A stretch of DNA of 40,780 nt. Origin: Bacteroidota bacterium. Lineage in GTDB: Bacteria; Bacteroidota; Bacteroidia; 2-12-FULL-35-15. Below the pieces are notes generated by a model that did no database searches, was not told the origin of the DNA, and saw only the letters and a program-made list of their open reading frames with translations. The stretch spans positions 1 through 40,780 of the forward strand of contig CANFLQ010000013.1 of NCBI GenBank assembly GCA_947447995.1, given 5' to 3'. The position numbers were made by a program, and so were the translations under genes. The stretch's first letter is position 1; the number at the start of each line of letters is the position of its first letter. Of the stretch, positions 32,011-39,923 are shown in pieces.

Positions 32011-32306
32011 ATTATAAAATAGAGTTCAAAGAGCAAGCTAGTCAGGACATTATAGAAATTGTAAAATGGTATAGTGAACAAAGAGATGGATTAGACGATA
32101 TTTTTTTCACAGAACTCGAACTACTAACGGAACAGTTACAGTCTAATCCATACACGTTTCAAGTAAGAAGAAAAAATATTCGATTGGGAATATTAAAACG
32201 TTTCCCTTACGTTATTGCTTACCAAATAGAATACAAAAAAGTAATTATATTCAGCATTACGCATCAACATTCAAAAAAAATATATACCCGAATTAAAAAA
32301 AAATAA
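32007..32306 (+). CDS. ParE/RelE-family toxin
   Basis: A 99-residue toxin. DIIEIVKWYSEQRDGLDDIFFTELE (about 14-38) and RRKNIRLGILKRFPYVIAYQIE (about 53-74) match the RelE/ParE fold, followed by VIIFSITHQHS. Family members either cut mRNA on the ribosome (RelE) or inhibit gyrase (ParE); the sequence fits the ParE side better, but this is not certain. The start is GTG at 32007, fixed by the GTGA overlap with the antitoxin stop. Confidence 0.88.
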   Translation: MNYKIEFKEQASQDIIEIVKWYSEQRDGLDDIFFTELELLTEQLQSNPYTFQVRRKNIRLGILKRFPYVIAYQIEYKKVIIFSITHQHSKKIYTRIKKK

Positions 32307-32351
32307 AACTATCTCTACAAACTGTATATCTTTCAATCTGCGCAAATCTTT

Positions 32352-32696
32352 ATGTTAAAAGTATACCACAACACTCGCTGTTCCAAAAGTCGCGAAGCAT
32401 GCAGCATTTTACAAGAAGAAAATATTCCCTTCGAAACAATAGAATATTTAAAAACGCCGCCAACACAATCCGAAATAAAAACATTATTAAAAATGTTGGG
32501 CATGAAGGCGGAAGATATTGTTCGCAAAGGAGAGCCACTTTACAAGGAAAAGTACAAAAACAACAAACATTCTGAAACAGAATGGATAAAGATCCTCTCC
32601 GAAAATCCTATTTTAATTGAACGCCCTATTGTTGTAAAAGGCAATAAAGCAGTAATCGGTAGGCCTCCTGAAAAGGTGTTGGAGCTTTTAGGGTAA
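32352..32696 (+). CDS. ArsC-family (glutaredoxin-type) arsenate reductase-like protein
   Basis: A 114-residue thioredoxin-fold protein. The active Cys is C10 in HNTRCSKSRE, and three Arg at the places used for arsenate binding in plasmid ArsC are all present: R58 (DIVRKGEP), R91 (ERPIVV) and R104 (IGRPPE). So arsenate reduction with glutathione-type partners is chemically possible. No arsenite pump or ArsR regulator is nearby; stand-alone copies such as YfgD are common and their role is unsettled. It lies 45 bases after the ParE-like toxin gene, on the same strand. Confidence 0.88.
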   Translation: MLKVYHNTRCSKSREACSILQEENIPFETIEYLKTPPTQSEIKTLLKMLGMKAEDIVRKGEPLYKEKYKNNKHSETEWIKILSENPILIERPIVVKGNKAVIGRPPEKVLELLG

Positions 32697-32704
32697 TAGC
32701 AAAA

Positions 32705-32843
32705 AATAACCACATAGATACATAGAAAAGGAGTAAAACAAAGGAAAGTAAACTTTTTACATAGCTTCTCTGTTTAGCGATTTATCGGTAACTATGAAAA
32801 ACTTCTTTAAATAAATACACATATGTTTCTATGTGGTTAAAAA
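32705..32843. repeat. AACCACATAGA...TCTATGTGGTT palindromic repeat, copy 2
   Basis: TAACCACATAGATACATAGAAA (from 32707) is inverted as TTTCTATGTGGTTA (about 32826-32839), enclosing about 100 bases without a gene. The ends AACCAC/GTGGTT match the element at 29637-29723. Confidence 0.6.
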
Positions 32844-32928
32844 ACACCCGAAAATTCCAAACCCTTAAAATAGAAATCGTATTTTAGTGCCTCAATAAAT
32901 TAAATAGATAAATATAATATTAAACAAT

Positions 32929-34548
32929 ATGGCAGAATTCAAATACCAAGAACCATTCCCGATAACAAAGGATGATACCGTTTACAGAAAACTTACTTCT
33001 GATTATGTAACAGTTCATGAAATTGATGGACGAAAAATATTAAAAGTTGCTCCCGAAGGCTTGCAATTGCTTGCAAAAGAAGCGATGATAGAAATATCTT
33101 TTTTTCTGAGATCTTCGCATCTTCAAAAATTAGCTAACATTTTAGATGACCCCGAAGCTTCTGATAACGATAGATTTGTTGCCTATAATCTTTTGCAAAA
33201 TGCTGTTATTGCTGCTAAAGGACAATTACCAAGTTGTCAGGATACCGGTACAGCCATAGTGATGGCAAAAAAAGGGGAAAATGTTTTTACAGGAGTAAAT
33301 GATGCCGAACATTTATCAAAAGGTATTTATGATACCTATCAGGAAAAGAATTTGCGTTACTCGCAATTGGCTCCGCTTACTATGTTTGAGGAAAAAAATA
33401 CAGGAAATAATTTGCCTGCACAAATTGATATTTATGCTACCGAAGGTACTAAATATGAATTTTTATTTTTAGCAAAAGGCGGCGGATCAGCCAACAAAAC
33501 ATTTTTATATCAAAAAACAAAATCGTTGTTAACGGAAGAAAACCTAGATAGTTTTGTGCGCACTACGTTAAAGGATTTGGGCACCTCCGCTTGTCCTCCC
33601 TACCATTTAGCGTTAGTTATTGGTGGTACATCTGCCGAATCAAATTTATCCACTGTTAAAAAAGCATCAGCAGGATATTTAGATAATTTACATACTTCAG
33701 GCAATGAAGGTGGCAGGGCTTTTCGTGATTTGGAATGGGAAGAAAAAGTATTTAAAATTTGTCAGGATAGCGCAATAGGAGCGCAATTTGGAGGTAAATA
33801 TTTTACGCACGATGTTAAAGTTATTCGTTTACCACGCCACGGAGCTTCCAATCCGGTTGGTTTAGGCGTAAGTTGTAGTGCCGATAGAAATTTAAAAGCA
33901 AAAATTACCGAAGACGGTATTTTTGTTGAGCAGTTGGAAAAAAATCCGCAAAAATACATGCCGAAGGAAGCGCCTCACATGAAAAATGCGGTGAAAATTG
34001 ATTTGAACAAACCAATGAAAGAGATATTGGCTGAACTATCGCAATACCCTATTAAAACACGTTTAAGCCTTTCAGGAACACTTATTGTTGCACGTGATAT
34101 TGCACATGCAAAAATTAGCGAGATGCTGGCAAAAGGGCAAGCAATGCCTGAGTATATGAAAAACCATCCCGTATATTATGCAGGCCCTGCTAAAACACCC
34201 GAAGGAATGGCATCTGGAAGTTTTGGACCTACAACAGCAGGTCGTATGGATCCGTATGTAGACGAGTTTCAGGCGCATGGCGGATCAATGATTATGCTTG
34301 CTAAGGGCAATCGTTCCGCTCAGGTAAAAGATGCTTGCAAAAAACACAAAGGTTTTTATTTAGGTTCTATAGGAGGCCCCGCAGCAATATTGGCGCAGGA
34401 CAATATTAAATCGGTTGAGTTAGTTGATTTTCCTGAATTGGGAATGGAGGCAGTACGAAAAATTGAAGTAGTTGATTTTCCTGCTTTCATTATTACCGAT
34501 GATAAAGGGAACGACTTTTTTGAAGAAATCAATAAAGCTCATAAATAA
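32929..34548 (+). CDS. fum: Class I (iron-sulfur) fumarate hydratase
   Basis: This enzyme interconverts fumarate and L-malate in the TCA cycle. The protein is 539 residues, the FumA/FumB size with fused alpha and beta domains. The three [4Fe-4S] cysteines are C103 (PSCQDTGT), C222 (SACPPYH) and C316 (GVSCSADR), each exactly two residues earlier than in E. coli FumA. GSANKTF (about 186-192), and KGNRSAQ and GGPAAILAQ in the C-terminal domain, are family motifs. Like other class I fumarases it is expected to be oxygen-sensitive. The gene ends in a strong bidirectional terminator. Confidence 0.97.
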   Translation: MAEFKYQEPFPITKDDTVYRKLTSDYVTVHEIDGRKILKVAPEGLQLLAKEAMIEISFFLRSSHLQKLANILDDPEASDNDRFVAYNLLQNAVIAAKGQLPSCQDTGTAIVMAKKGENVFTGVNDAEHLSKGIYDTYQEKNLRYSQLAPLTMFEEKNTGNNLPAQIDIYATEGTKYEFLFLAKGGGSANKTFLYQKTKSLLTEENLDSFVRTTLKDLGTSACPPYHLALVIGGTSAESNLSTVKKASAGYLDNLHTSGNEGGRAFRDLEWEEKVFKICQDSAIGAQFGGKYFTHDVKVIRLPRHGASNPVGLGVSCSADRNLKAKITEDGIFVEQLEKNPQKYMPKEAPHMKNAVKIDLNKPMKEILAELSQYPIKTRLSLSGTLIVARDIAHAKISEMLAKGQAMPEYMKNHPVYYAGPAKTPEGMASGSFGPTTAGRMDPYVDEFQAHGGSMIMLAKGNRSAQVKDACKKHKGFYLGSIGGPAAILAQDNIKSVELVDFPELGMEAVRKIEVVDFPAFIITDDKGNDFFEEINKAHK

Positions 34549-34568
34549 CATTCTGTAATTTTTAATAA

Positions 34569-34611
34569 AAACAGAACGCCCGATAATCAATGATTATCGG
34601 GCGTTCTGTTT
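34569..34611. terminator. Bidirectional terminator between fum and the T9SS protein gene
   Basis: ACAGAACGCCCGATAATCA (34571-34589) and its perfect complement (34591-34609), flanked by A-run on the left and T-run on the right, form a 17-19 bp hairpin that works for both convergent genes. Confidence 0.9.
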
Positions 34612-34628
34612 TATGTAGAAATCTTAAC

Positions 34629-36578
34629 TTACTGAACAATCACTTTTTTGGTTGTAAGTACACTGCCATTATTAAGTATTTGTATAAAATAGATACCAGC
34701 ATTTAAGTCCCCTTTTTCAAGAATAACTTGTGTCCCAGTTAATTTTAAAGTTTTAACCGTTCTTCCAAACACATCAATAACATTGATAGAAGCATTGTTC
34801 ATCTCTTTAGATACTACAATGGTAGTTTCCGATGAAAACGGATTAGGATAAATGGATACGTTTTGATTATTATATAATGGCTCAGCGATTGCTGTAGCGC
34901 TATTTTTTACAACCGTTTGTATTTTACCAATTTGGGTATACTGTACATTAACAACCTGAGATATTACCGTTGATTTAAGCATTTTTGTAAATGTACCTTT
35001 ACAATTTAATGCTAAATCAAATGCTATGTAGCCGTTGGTATTAAACGTAAACAAAGCATTGAAAATAATTTTTTTCCCACCTTGGTATATTTCATAATCC
35101 ATTGATAAATGGATGGAGTCTAACATTGTAAACGTAGTTGCAAATGCACTGTCTATTGGTAAGTTATAATTTACAATACAGGTATCGTAATTGGTAATAA
35201 CAGTATCAATAGCAATAAAAGGAACAAACTCCTGAATAGTATCTGTCGGCTCTGAAATATAAACATCAAGTGAATCTTTCAAGCCTTTTGCATCAGCAAT
35301 GTTTACGGTGTATTTGTTCGAGCATTTATTGAATATTTTACTCGAAGTTTCTCCGCTGCTCCATTTGTAAGTATAGGGTGCTGTACCTTTTGTTGCCTCC
35401 ACACTTGCCACACCATCACACATTTTAAACATACTTACGTTGTCGGATGTATAGGATGAAATTAAAGAATGTGAATTGGATTGAGGGAATGTAGAAATGA
35501 CATATTGCTGATCAAACGGCATACCAGTAATGTCGGCACCCAATATTTTTGAATATAAACGCATCCTAACAACAATTGTATCCATACCAATTTCAGTACT
35601 TACGCCGGTTAAAATTATATTATAATTTCCCGGTTTATTATATATACATGGAGCGTTTGTTCCGCAACTTGTTTTCCATGAAATTCCATTAGGAAGGCTG
35701 TCAACACCTGTAATAACAATGGAGTCAATACCTATACCAACGAAGGTTGCACTATCAAATATGAAAGGTATATCTTGAACAAACAATTCATTTTCAGTAG
35801 CAATGTATGTTGTTAGCCCTGTAACACAGGTATCGCATATTCCCGGATCCGGTCCCGGAAATGGATTTGTAGTAGTTGTATCAACTACAGTTGCAATTGA
35901 ATCGGTAATGGCAATAAGTAAAGTATCTTTCAAACCTGAGTTATCTGAAACGATAACCGTATAATCGTTCGAACATTTTTTGGAAATAGAATCTGTTAAT
36001 TCTCCACTGCTCCATTTATAGGTATAAGGTGCTGTCCCTTTGTTTGCAGTAATTTTTGCCCAAGCATTGCATGCTGTGCTTGAAGTGCCTGCGTTATAGG
36101 TTGTGTAGGATGTAATTAAATTATGTTTTTCTATGTCGGGATATACCTCGATATAGTAATTAAATACCGTAGGTAAAGCACCGAATGCGGGGTTATATAA
36201 GTTACATTCAATCGTTATATTATAAATACCCGCTGCTGTGTTGCCGGAACCAAATACACTCGAAAAGTCTATATTTGTTGCTATATGGGGCAAAGCGATA
36301 CATCTTTTAGTTGGACCACAACCTGCCTTCCATAAATAACCTTGTGGTAAACCTGATATATTATCAATACTCATAGAGTCAACAGGAATCCCAAATCCTG
36401 CACTCCATATTGTATCCGGAAGTGTAAACTTTATGGTTTCGGAAAAACCTTCAGTGGTACTTCTCAAATAGGTTGTACCAACTTGCGGATGAAAGAAGTC
36501 CGGCGTAGATTGTTGTTGAGCAAAGGATGCAACAAATGCAAAAACAAAAACCCCAAAGATAAGTAGTGCTTTTTTCAT
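34629..36578 (-). CDS. Secreted protein with SprB-like repeats and T9SS sorting domain
   Basis: A 649-residue exported protein of unknown function. A signal peptide covers residues 1-20 (ends near FVASFAQ). The body holds two copies of a unit: a beta domain with two Cys (GYLWKAGCGPTKRC; GISWKTSCGTNAPC), then a SprB-type repeat (KGTAPYTYKWSSGE in both, at about 187-200 and 401-414, each followed by a Cys-Ser-Asn and YTV stretch). SprB repeats occur in gliding adhesins. The C-terminal 80 residues (IYPNPFSSETTIVVS, ...GIYFIQILNNGS, ...KKVIVQ) are a T9SS type A sorting domain. It could be a surface adhesin, which is inferred. A TAAATTTG element is 24 bases upstream. Confidence 0.85.
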   Translation of the reverse strand: MKKALLIFGVFVFAFVASFAQQQSTPDFFHPQVGTTYLRSTTEGFSETIKFTLPDTIWSAGFGIPVDSMSIDNISGLPQGYLWKAGCGPTKRCIALPHIATNIDFSSVFGSGNTAAGIYNITIECNLYNPAFGALPTVFNYYIEVYPDIEKHNLITSYTTYNAGTSSTACNAWAKITANKGTAPYTYKWSSGELTDSISKKCSNDYTVIVSDNSGLKDTLLIAITDSIATVVDTTTTNPFPGPDPGICDTCVTGLTTYIATENELFVQDIPFIFDSATFVGIGIDSIVITGVDSLPNGISWKTSCGTNAPCIYNKPGNYNIILTGVSTEIGMDTIVVRMRLYSKILGADITGMPFDQQYVISTFPQSNSHSLISSYTSDNVSMFKMCDGVASVEATKGTAPYTYKWSSGETSSKIFNKCSNKYTVNIADAKGLKDSLDVYISEPTDTIQEFVPFIAIDTVITNYDTCIVNYNLPIDSAFATTFTMLDSIHLSMDYEIYQGGKKIIFNALFTFNTNGYIAFDLALNCKGTFTKMLKSTVISQVVNVQYTQIGKIQTVVKNSATAIAEPLYNNQNVSIYPNPFSSETTIVVSKEMNNASINVIDVFGRTVKTLKLTGTQVILEKGDLNAGIYFIQILNNGSVLTTKKVIVQ

Positions 36579-36602
36579 GTTTAGTAGTTTTAAATGTTAG
36601 AC

Positions 36603-36610
36603 CAAATTTA
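36603..36610 (-). promoter_or_regulatory. Bacteroidota -7 element (TAAATTTG) for the SprB-repeat protein gene
   Basis: The minus strand reads TAAATTTG 24 bases before the start codon at 36578. Confidence 0.5.
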
Positions 36611-36638
36611 TAACATTTTTTTGAACTACCAAATTTTA

Positions 36639-37727
36639 TTAAACAAATTTCTCTCCTTTAGATACTTTTACATCATTTACAAAGGTGCGTATTTCCTGTT
36701 CGTCTTCTTTTTTGCAGATGAGCAATATGCCATCCGATTCTACCACAATGTACCCATCCAATCCTTGCATTACTACCAACTTATCCTTTGGTACATTTAC
36801 TACACAGTTTTTAGTATCGTACACCATTACATTTTTACCTACAATGGCATTTTTATCACTGTCAGGTGGGATATGTTCATACAGCGAACCCCATGTTCCA
36901 AGGTCGCTCCAGCCAATTACCGAAGCGCGTACATACACATTTTTTGCTTTTTCCATGATGGCATAATCAATGGAAACACTTTTACAATTGGTGTATGCTT
37001 TATTAATAAAATCAGCTTCTTCAGGGGTATTGTAAGCGCTGTTGCCTTCTTTGAAGATGGCATCCATTTCCGGCGAATGCATTTCAAATGCCTTGATTAC
37101 ACTTTTAACGCTCCATACAAAAATGCCGGAATTCCAAAGGAAATCGCCACTTTGTAGAAAGAATTTTGCAATTTCCAGATCCGGTTTTTCAGTAAATGTT
37201 TTTACCTTTTTCATGCGGTCGTCGGTTTCTTCTATGTCCGAATCAACGTACTGAATATAGCCGTAACCAGTATCCGGTCGGCTGGGGCGAATGCCTAAAG
37301 TAACCAAACAATCTTCTGCAGCAGCCTTTTTAAAGCAGGATTTAATAGCTTTTACAAACGTATCTTCTTTTAAAATCAGGTGATCCGAAGGTGCAACAAC
37401 AGTAACGGCATCCGGATTAAGTTGCGCAATTTTATAACACGCATACGCAACGCAAGGAGCCGTATTTTTTCGCGATGGTTCCGATAAAACATTCTTTAAG
37501 TCAATACCCGTAAGCTGTTCCTGAACAAGTTCAACATAATCATCGTTGGTAACAATATAAATATTTTCTTTAGGGCAAAGGCGCAAAAACCGATTATAGG
37601 TTTGTTGTAACAGTGTTTGCCCTGTTCCTAAAATATCCATAAATTGTTTTGGATGAGATGTTCGGCTCATTGGCCAAAAACGGCTACCTATGCCGCCCGC
37701 CATTATTACACAATAGTTGTTTTTCAC
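36639..37727 (-). CDS. manC: Mannose-1-phosphate guanylyltransferase
   Basis: This enzyme makes GDP-mannose from GTP and mannose 1-phosphate for polysaccharides and glycoproteins. The 362-residue protein has the nucleotidyltransferase start AGGIGSRFWPMSR (about 10-22) with the signature Gly-rich loop and Arg, PKQFMDI (about 26-32), VVAPSDHLI (about 114-122) and FTEKPD (about 178-183). It is the short type without the phosphomannose isomerase domain. The end of the gene is close to the start region of the SprB-repeat protein, with 60 bases between. Upstream lie a GACACGAATT repeat and a long palindrome. Confidence 0.93.
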   Translation of the reverse strand: MKNNYCVIMAGGIGSRFWPMSRTSHPKQFMDILGTGQTLLQQTYNRFLRLCPKENIYIVTNDDYVELVQEQLTGIDLKNVLSEPSRKNTAPCVAYACYKIAQLNPDAVTVVAPSDHLILKEDTFVKAIKSCFKKAAAEDCLVTLGIRPSRPDTGYGYIQYVDSDIEETDDRMKKVKTFTEKPDLEIAKFFLQSGDFLWNSGIFVWSVKSVIKAFEMHSPEMDAIFKEGNSAYNTPEEADFINKAYTNCKSVSIDYAIMEKAKNVYVRASVIGWSDLGTWGSLYEHIPPDSDKNAIVGKNVMVYDTKNCVVNVPKDKLVVMQGLDGYIVVESDGILLICKKEDEQEIRTFVNDVKVSKGEKFV

Positions 37728-37790
37728 GTTATAAATATTTTATTAATTTTTAAAATCTGACACGAATCTGACACGAATTACTTTTTGTTA

Positions 37791-37862
37791 GCGTCATTGC
37801 GAGGTACGAAGCAATCTCCTATCATACTTTGTTTTAGATTGCTTCGTACCTCGCAATAACGC
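37791..37862. repeat. CGTCATTGCGAGG palindromic repeat, copy 2
   Basis: The left arm 37791-37817 and right arm 37836-37862 are inverted copies with 26 of 27 bases matching, around an 18-base loop. Same family as 30891-30990. It lies between the divergently placed start of manC and the 3' end of the aminotransferase gene. Confidence 0.8.
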
Positions 37863-37890
37863 ACTTAATTTAATAATTGTTAATAATACA

Positions 37891-39183
37891 TTATTTTAAT
37901 TTTTTTAATGCCGCTCTTAAATTTCCAATAATAGCATCCACATCTTCCAATTTACAAGTACCTACTGATAAGCGGTACCAGCTTGAATCGCTTGCTGCAC
38001 CAAAACAATTGAATGGAACAAAAGCAACTTTAGCTTCATCTAAAATATATTTTGTAATGTCCTGTGTTGTTTTTAATTCGGTTCCGTTTTCTGTTTTTTG
38101 TCCGTGCAAATTAAACTGAACAGTTAAATAAATAGCAGCTTCCGGAGCAATGGCATTTACTTTAAATCCTTCCGCTTTTAAGCTTTGAAATCCATTGTAA
38201 AAACCAACCAAACGGTCGTTTATTTTGTTTTTTATTTCCAATAAAAATTGATCGTAGTAGTTAAGGTTAGCTAAATATGCAGCAGTAGCAACTTGTTCGG
38301 CCTTAGGAGCCCATGCGCCAACATGTGTTAAAATGGATTTCATTTTATCGATGATCTTTTTGGGTCCCATCGACCAGCCTACACGAACACCGGTTGCAGC
38401 CAATGATTTGGAAATCCCATCAACAAATACCGTATAATTGCGCATTTCGGGGCGAAGCGTTACCGGATTATAATGTTTTGTTTCTCCAAGCGTAAGTGCC
38501 CAGTATATTTGATCGTACATCAAATACAACGGCTTTTTTCCGCTACTTGTTCTGATTGCATTTTCAGCTAATATCAAGTCGCAAATTTCTTCCAAATCCT
38601 TTTTGCTAAAAGTTGTTCCTGTTGGATTTAAAGGCGAACACAAGGCAATTAAATTTGCAGTGCTGATATGTGGTTTTAAATCGGCCGCTGTAGGCATAAA
38701 TTTAGTTGCCGCTGTAGTTTCAATCACCACTGCTTTTGCTTCGTTTAAATATGCGTAATGATTGTTGTTCCAGGACGGAACCGGAAAAACAACAGTATCG
38801 CCTGCATCTACCAATGCGCGAAATATGGCATATATCACGGGACGTGCACCACCGGAAATCACAATTTCATCGGCTTTATAATCCAACTCTCCACGTTCTT
38901 TTAATAAATTGGATACCGCCTGGCGCAATTCGGGCATCCCATCCGCAGCGGGATAATTGGTTTGATCATCCTGATACGCATTGACAATGGCTTGCTTTAA
39001 TTCGGCAGGGATAGGAAATACTTTGGGATTAAAATCACCTATGGTAAGGTTGTATATTTTTTCACCTTTTTTGATCTTTTCATTTACTTCAGCAGCAAGC
39101 TTAATAATTTCAGATCCTATAATGTTTTCAGCAAGTTTCGACAGTTTTAAATCACTGCTTTTATCAGGTGTAGTTGCGCTCAT
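37891..39183 (-). CDS. Pyridoxal phosphate-dependent class I/II aminotransferase
   Basis: A 430-residue fold-type I aminotransferase, probably acting on aspartate or a related amino acid. YNLTIGDFNPKVFP (about 43-56) is the N-terminal substrate lid; NYPAADGMPELRQAV (about 75-89) follows. CSPLNPTGTTFSKKDLEE (about 168-185) binds PLP through Asn, and the Schiff-base Lys is in DGISKSLAATGVRVGW (Lys near 258). The substrate-carboxylate Arg is probably in SWYRLSVGTC. Substrate choice cannot be fixed from motifs. A TAAATTTG element lies 50 bases upstream. Confidence 0.92.
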   Translation of the reverse strand: MSATTPDKSSDLKLSKLAENIIGSEIIKLAAEVNEKIKKGEKIYNLTIGDFNPKVFPIPAELKQAIVNAYQDDQTNYPAADGMPELRQAVSNLLKERGELDYKADEIVISGGARPVIYAIFRALVDAGDTVVFPVPSWNNNHYAYLNEAKAVVIETTAATKFMPTAADLKPHISTANLIALCSPLNPTGTTFSKKDLEEICDLILAENAIRTSSGKKPLYLMYDQIYWALTLGETKHYNPVTLRPEMRNYTVFVDGISKSLAATGVRVGWSMGPKKIIDKMKSILTHVGAWAPKAEQVATAAYLANLNYYDQFLLEIKNKINDRLVGFYNGFQSLKAEGFKVNAIAPEAAIYLTVQFNLHGQKTENGTELKTTQDITKYILDEAKVAFVPFNCFGAASDSSWYRLSVGTCKLEDVDAIIGNLRAALKKLK

Positions 39184-39232
39184 TTAAAATAAATTAAAAT
39201 ATGTTTAGTGTAGCTTTAAAGTACACGAAAAA

Positions 39233-39240
39233 CAAATTTA
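39233..39240 (-). promoter_or_regulatory. Bacteroidota -7 element (TAAATTTG) for the aminotransferase gene
   Basis: The minus strand reads TAAATTTG 49 bases before the start at 39183. Confidence 0.45.
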
Positions 39241-39299
39241 ATAAAAACCGTAAAGAAGCGTGAAAATTTCTTTACCAAATAATGTTAAATTATTAAAAT

Positions 39300-39923
39300 T
39301 TAAGGATTATCAACCACCAATACTTCGGCAAGCGGATTGAATAAATACACACGATTAGAGGGCACTTCGGTACACTTAAATCGCTTACGTACTTGCTCGC
39401 CCTTTATAAAATAACGGTTTTTGTTGTACATAAATTTAACTCCTTCGGCAAGCTCTTCCAACAAAACAGTGTGTTGCCTTACATCGTATTTTTTTAATAC
39501 TCGTAACAAATTAATATCGGAACAGCTGGATGCTGCCGGATTGCTCATATAATTGACCAAGGCACCTATCACATCAGGAGGGAAAATATCGGGAATTAAA
39601 AACTGTTGCATTAATATTTTGTAATGCGTTTTCCATTCTTCGCCATGCGGTTTAACCCTGTGTTTATGCTGATTAAAGTTAGTTAAATGTGCTATTTCAT
39701 GAACAAGTGTAATTAAAAATGCATACTTGTTCATGTCGTAATTAATGGTAATTAAATGGTTCTCACCCTTTATTGGCGGACGATAATCGCCATATTTGGT
39801 GGCCCTGCTTTTTTTTATTCGGAGTTTAAAATCGTACTTAAATATCCATTCCGAAATAACAGGAACAGCCTTTTCAGGAATGTATTTATGAAGTATAGAT
39901 TGGTTGCGGTTTACCTGATTCAT
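39300..39923 (-). CDS. SprT-like zinc metallopeptidase-domain protein
   Basis: A 207-residue protein with a SprT-like domain. LVHEIAHL (about residues 73-80) is the HExxH zinc motif, and HGEEWK about 20 residues later supplies the third ligand region. The frame stays open further upstream to 40046, but that extension runs through feoB sequence. I chose the ATG at 39923 because it forms an ATGA overlap with the feoB stop. SprT-domain proteins include the DNA-protein crosslink protease SPRTN; the bacterial role is unknown. The C-terminal 60 residues (VRQHTVLLEELAEGVKFMYN, RYFIKGEQVRKRFKC) lack the usual zinc ribbon and look like a small beta domain. Confidence 0.82.
   Translation of the reverse strand: MNQVNRNQSILHKYIPEKAVPVISEWIFKYDFKLRIKKSRATKYGDYRPPIKGENHLITINYDMNKYAFLITLVHEIAHLTNFNQHKHRVKPHGEEWKTHYKILMQQFLIPDIFPPDVIGALVNYMSNPAASSCSDINLLRVLKKYDVRQHTVLLEELAEGVKFMYNKNRYFIKGEQVRKRFKCTEVPSNRVYLFNPLAEVLVVDNP

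Noticed and set aside
36594-37157. 187-codon plus-strand frame opposite manC
   Set aside because: It is the antisense of manC, with composition unlike neighbouring proteins.
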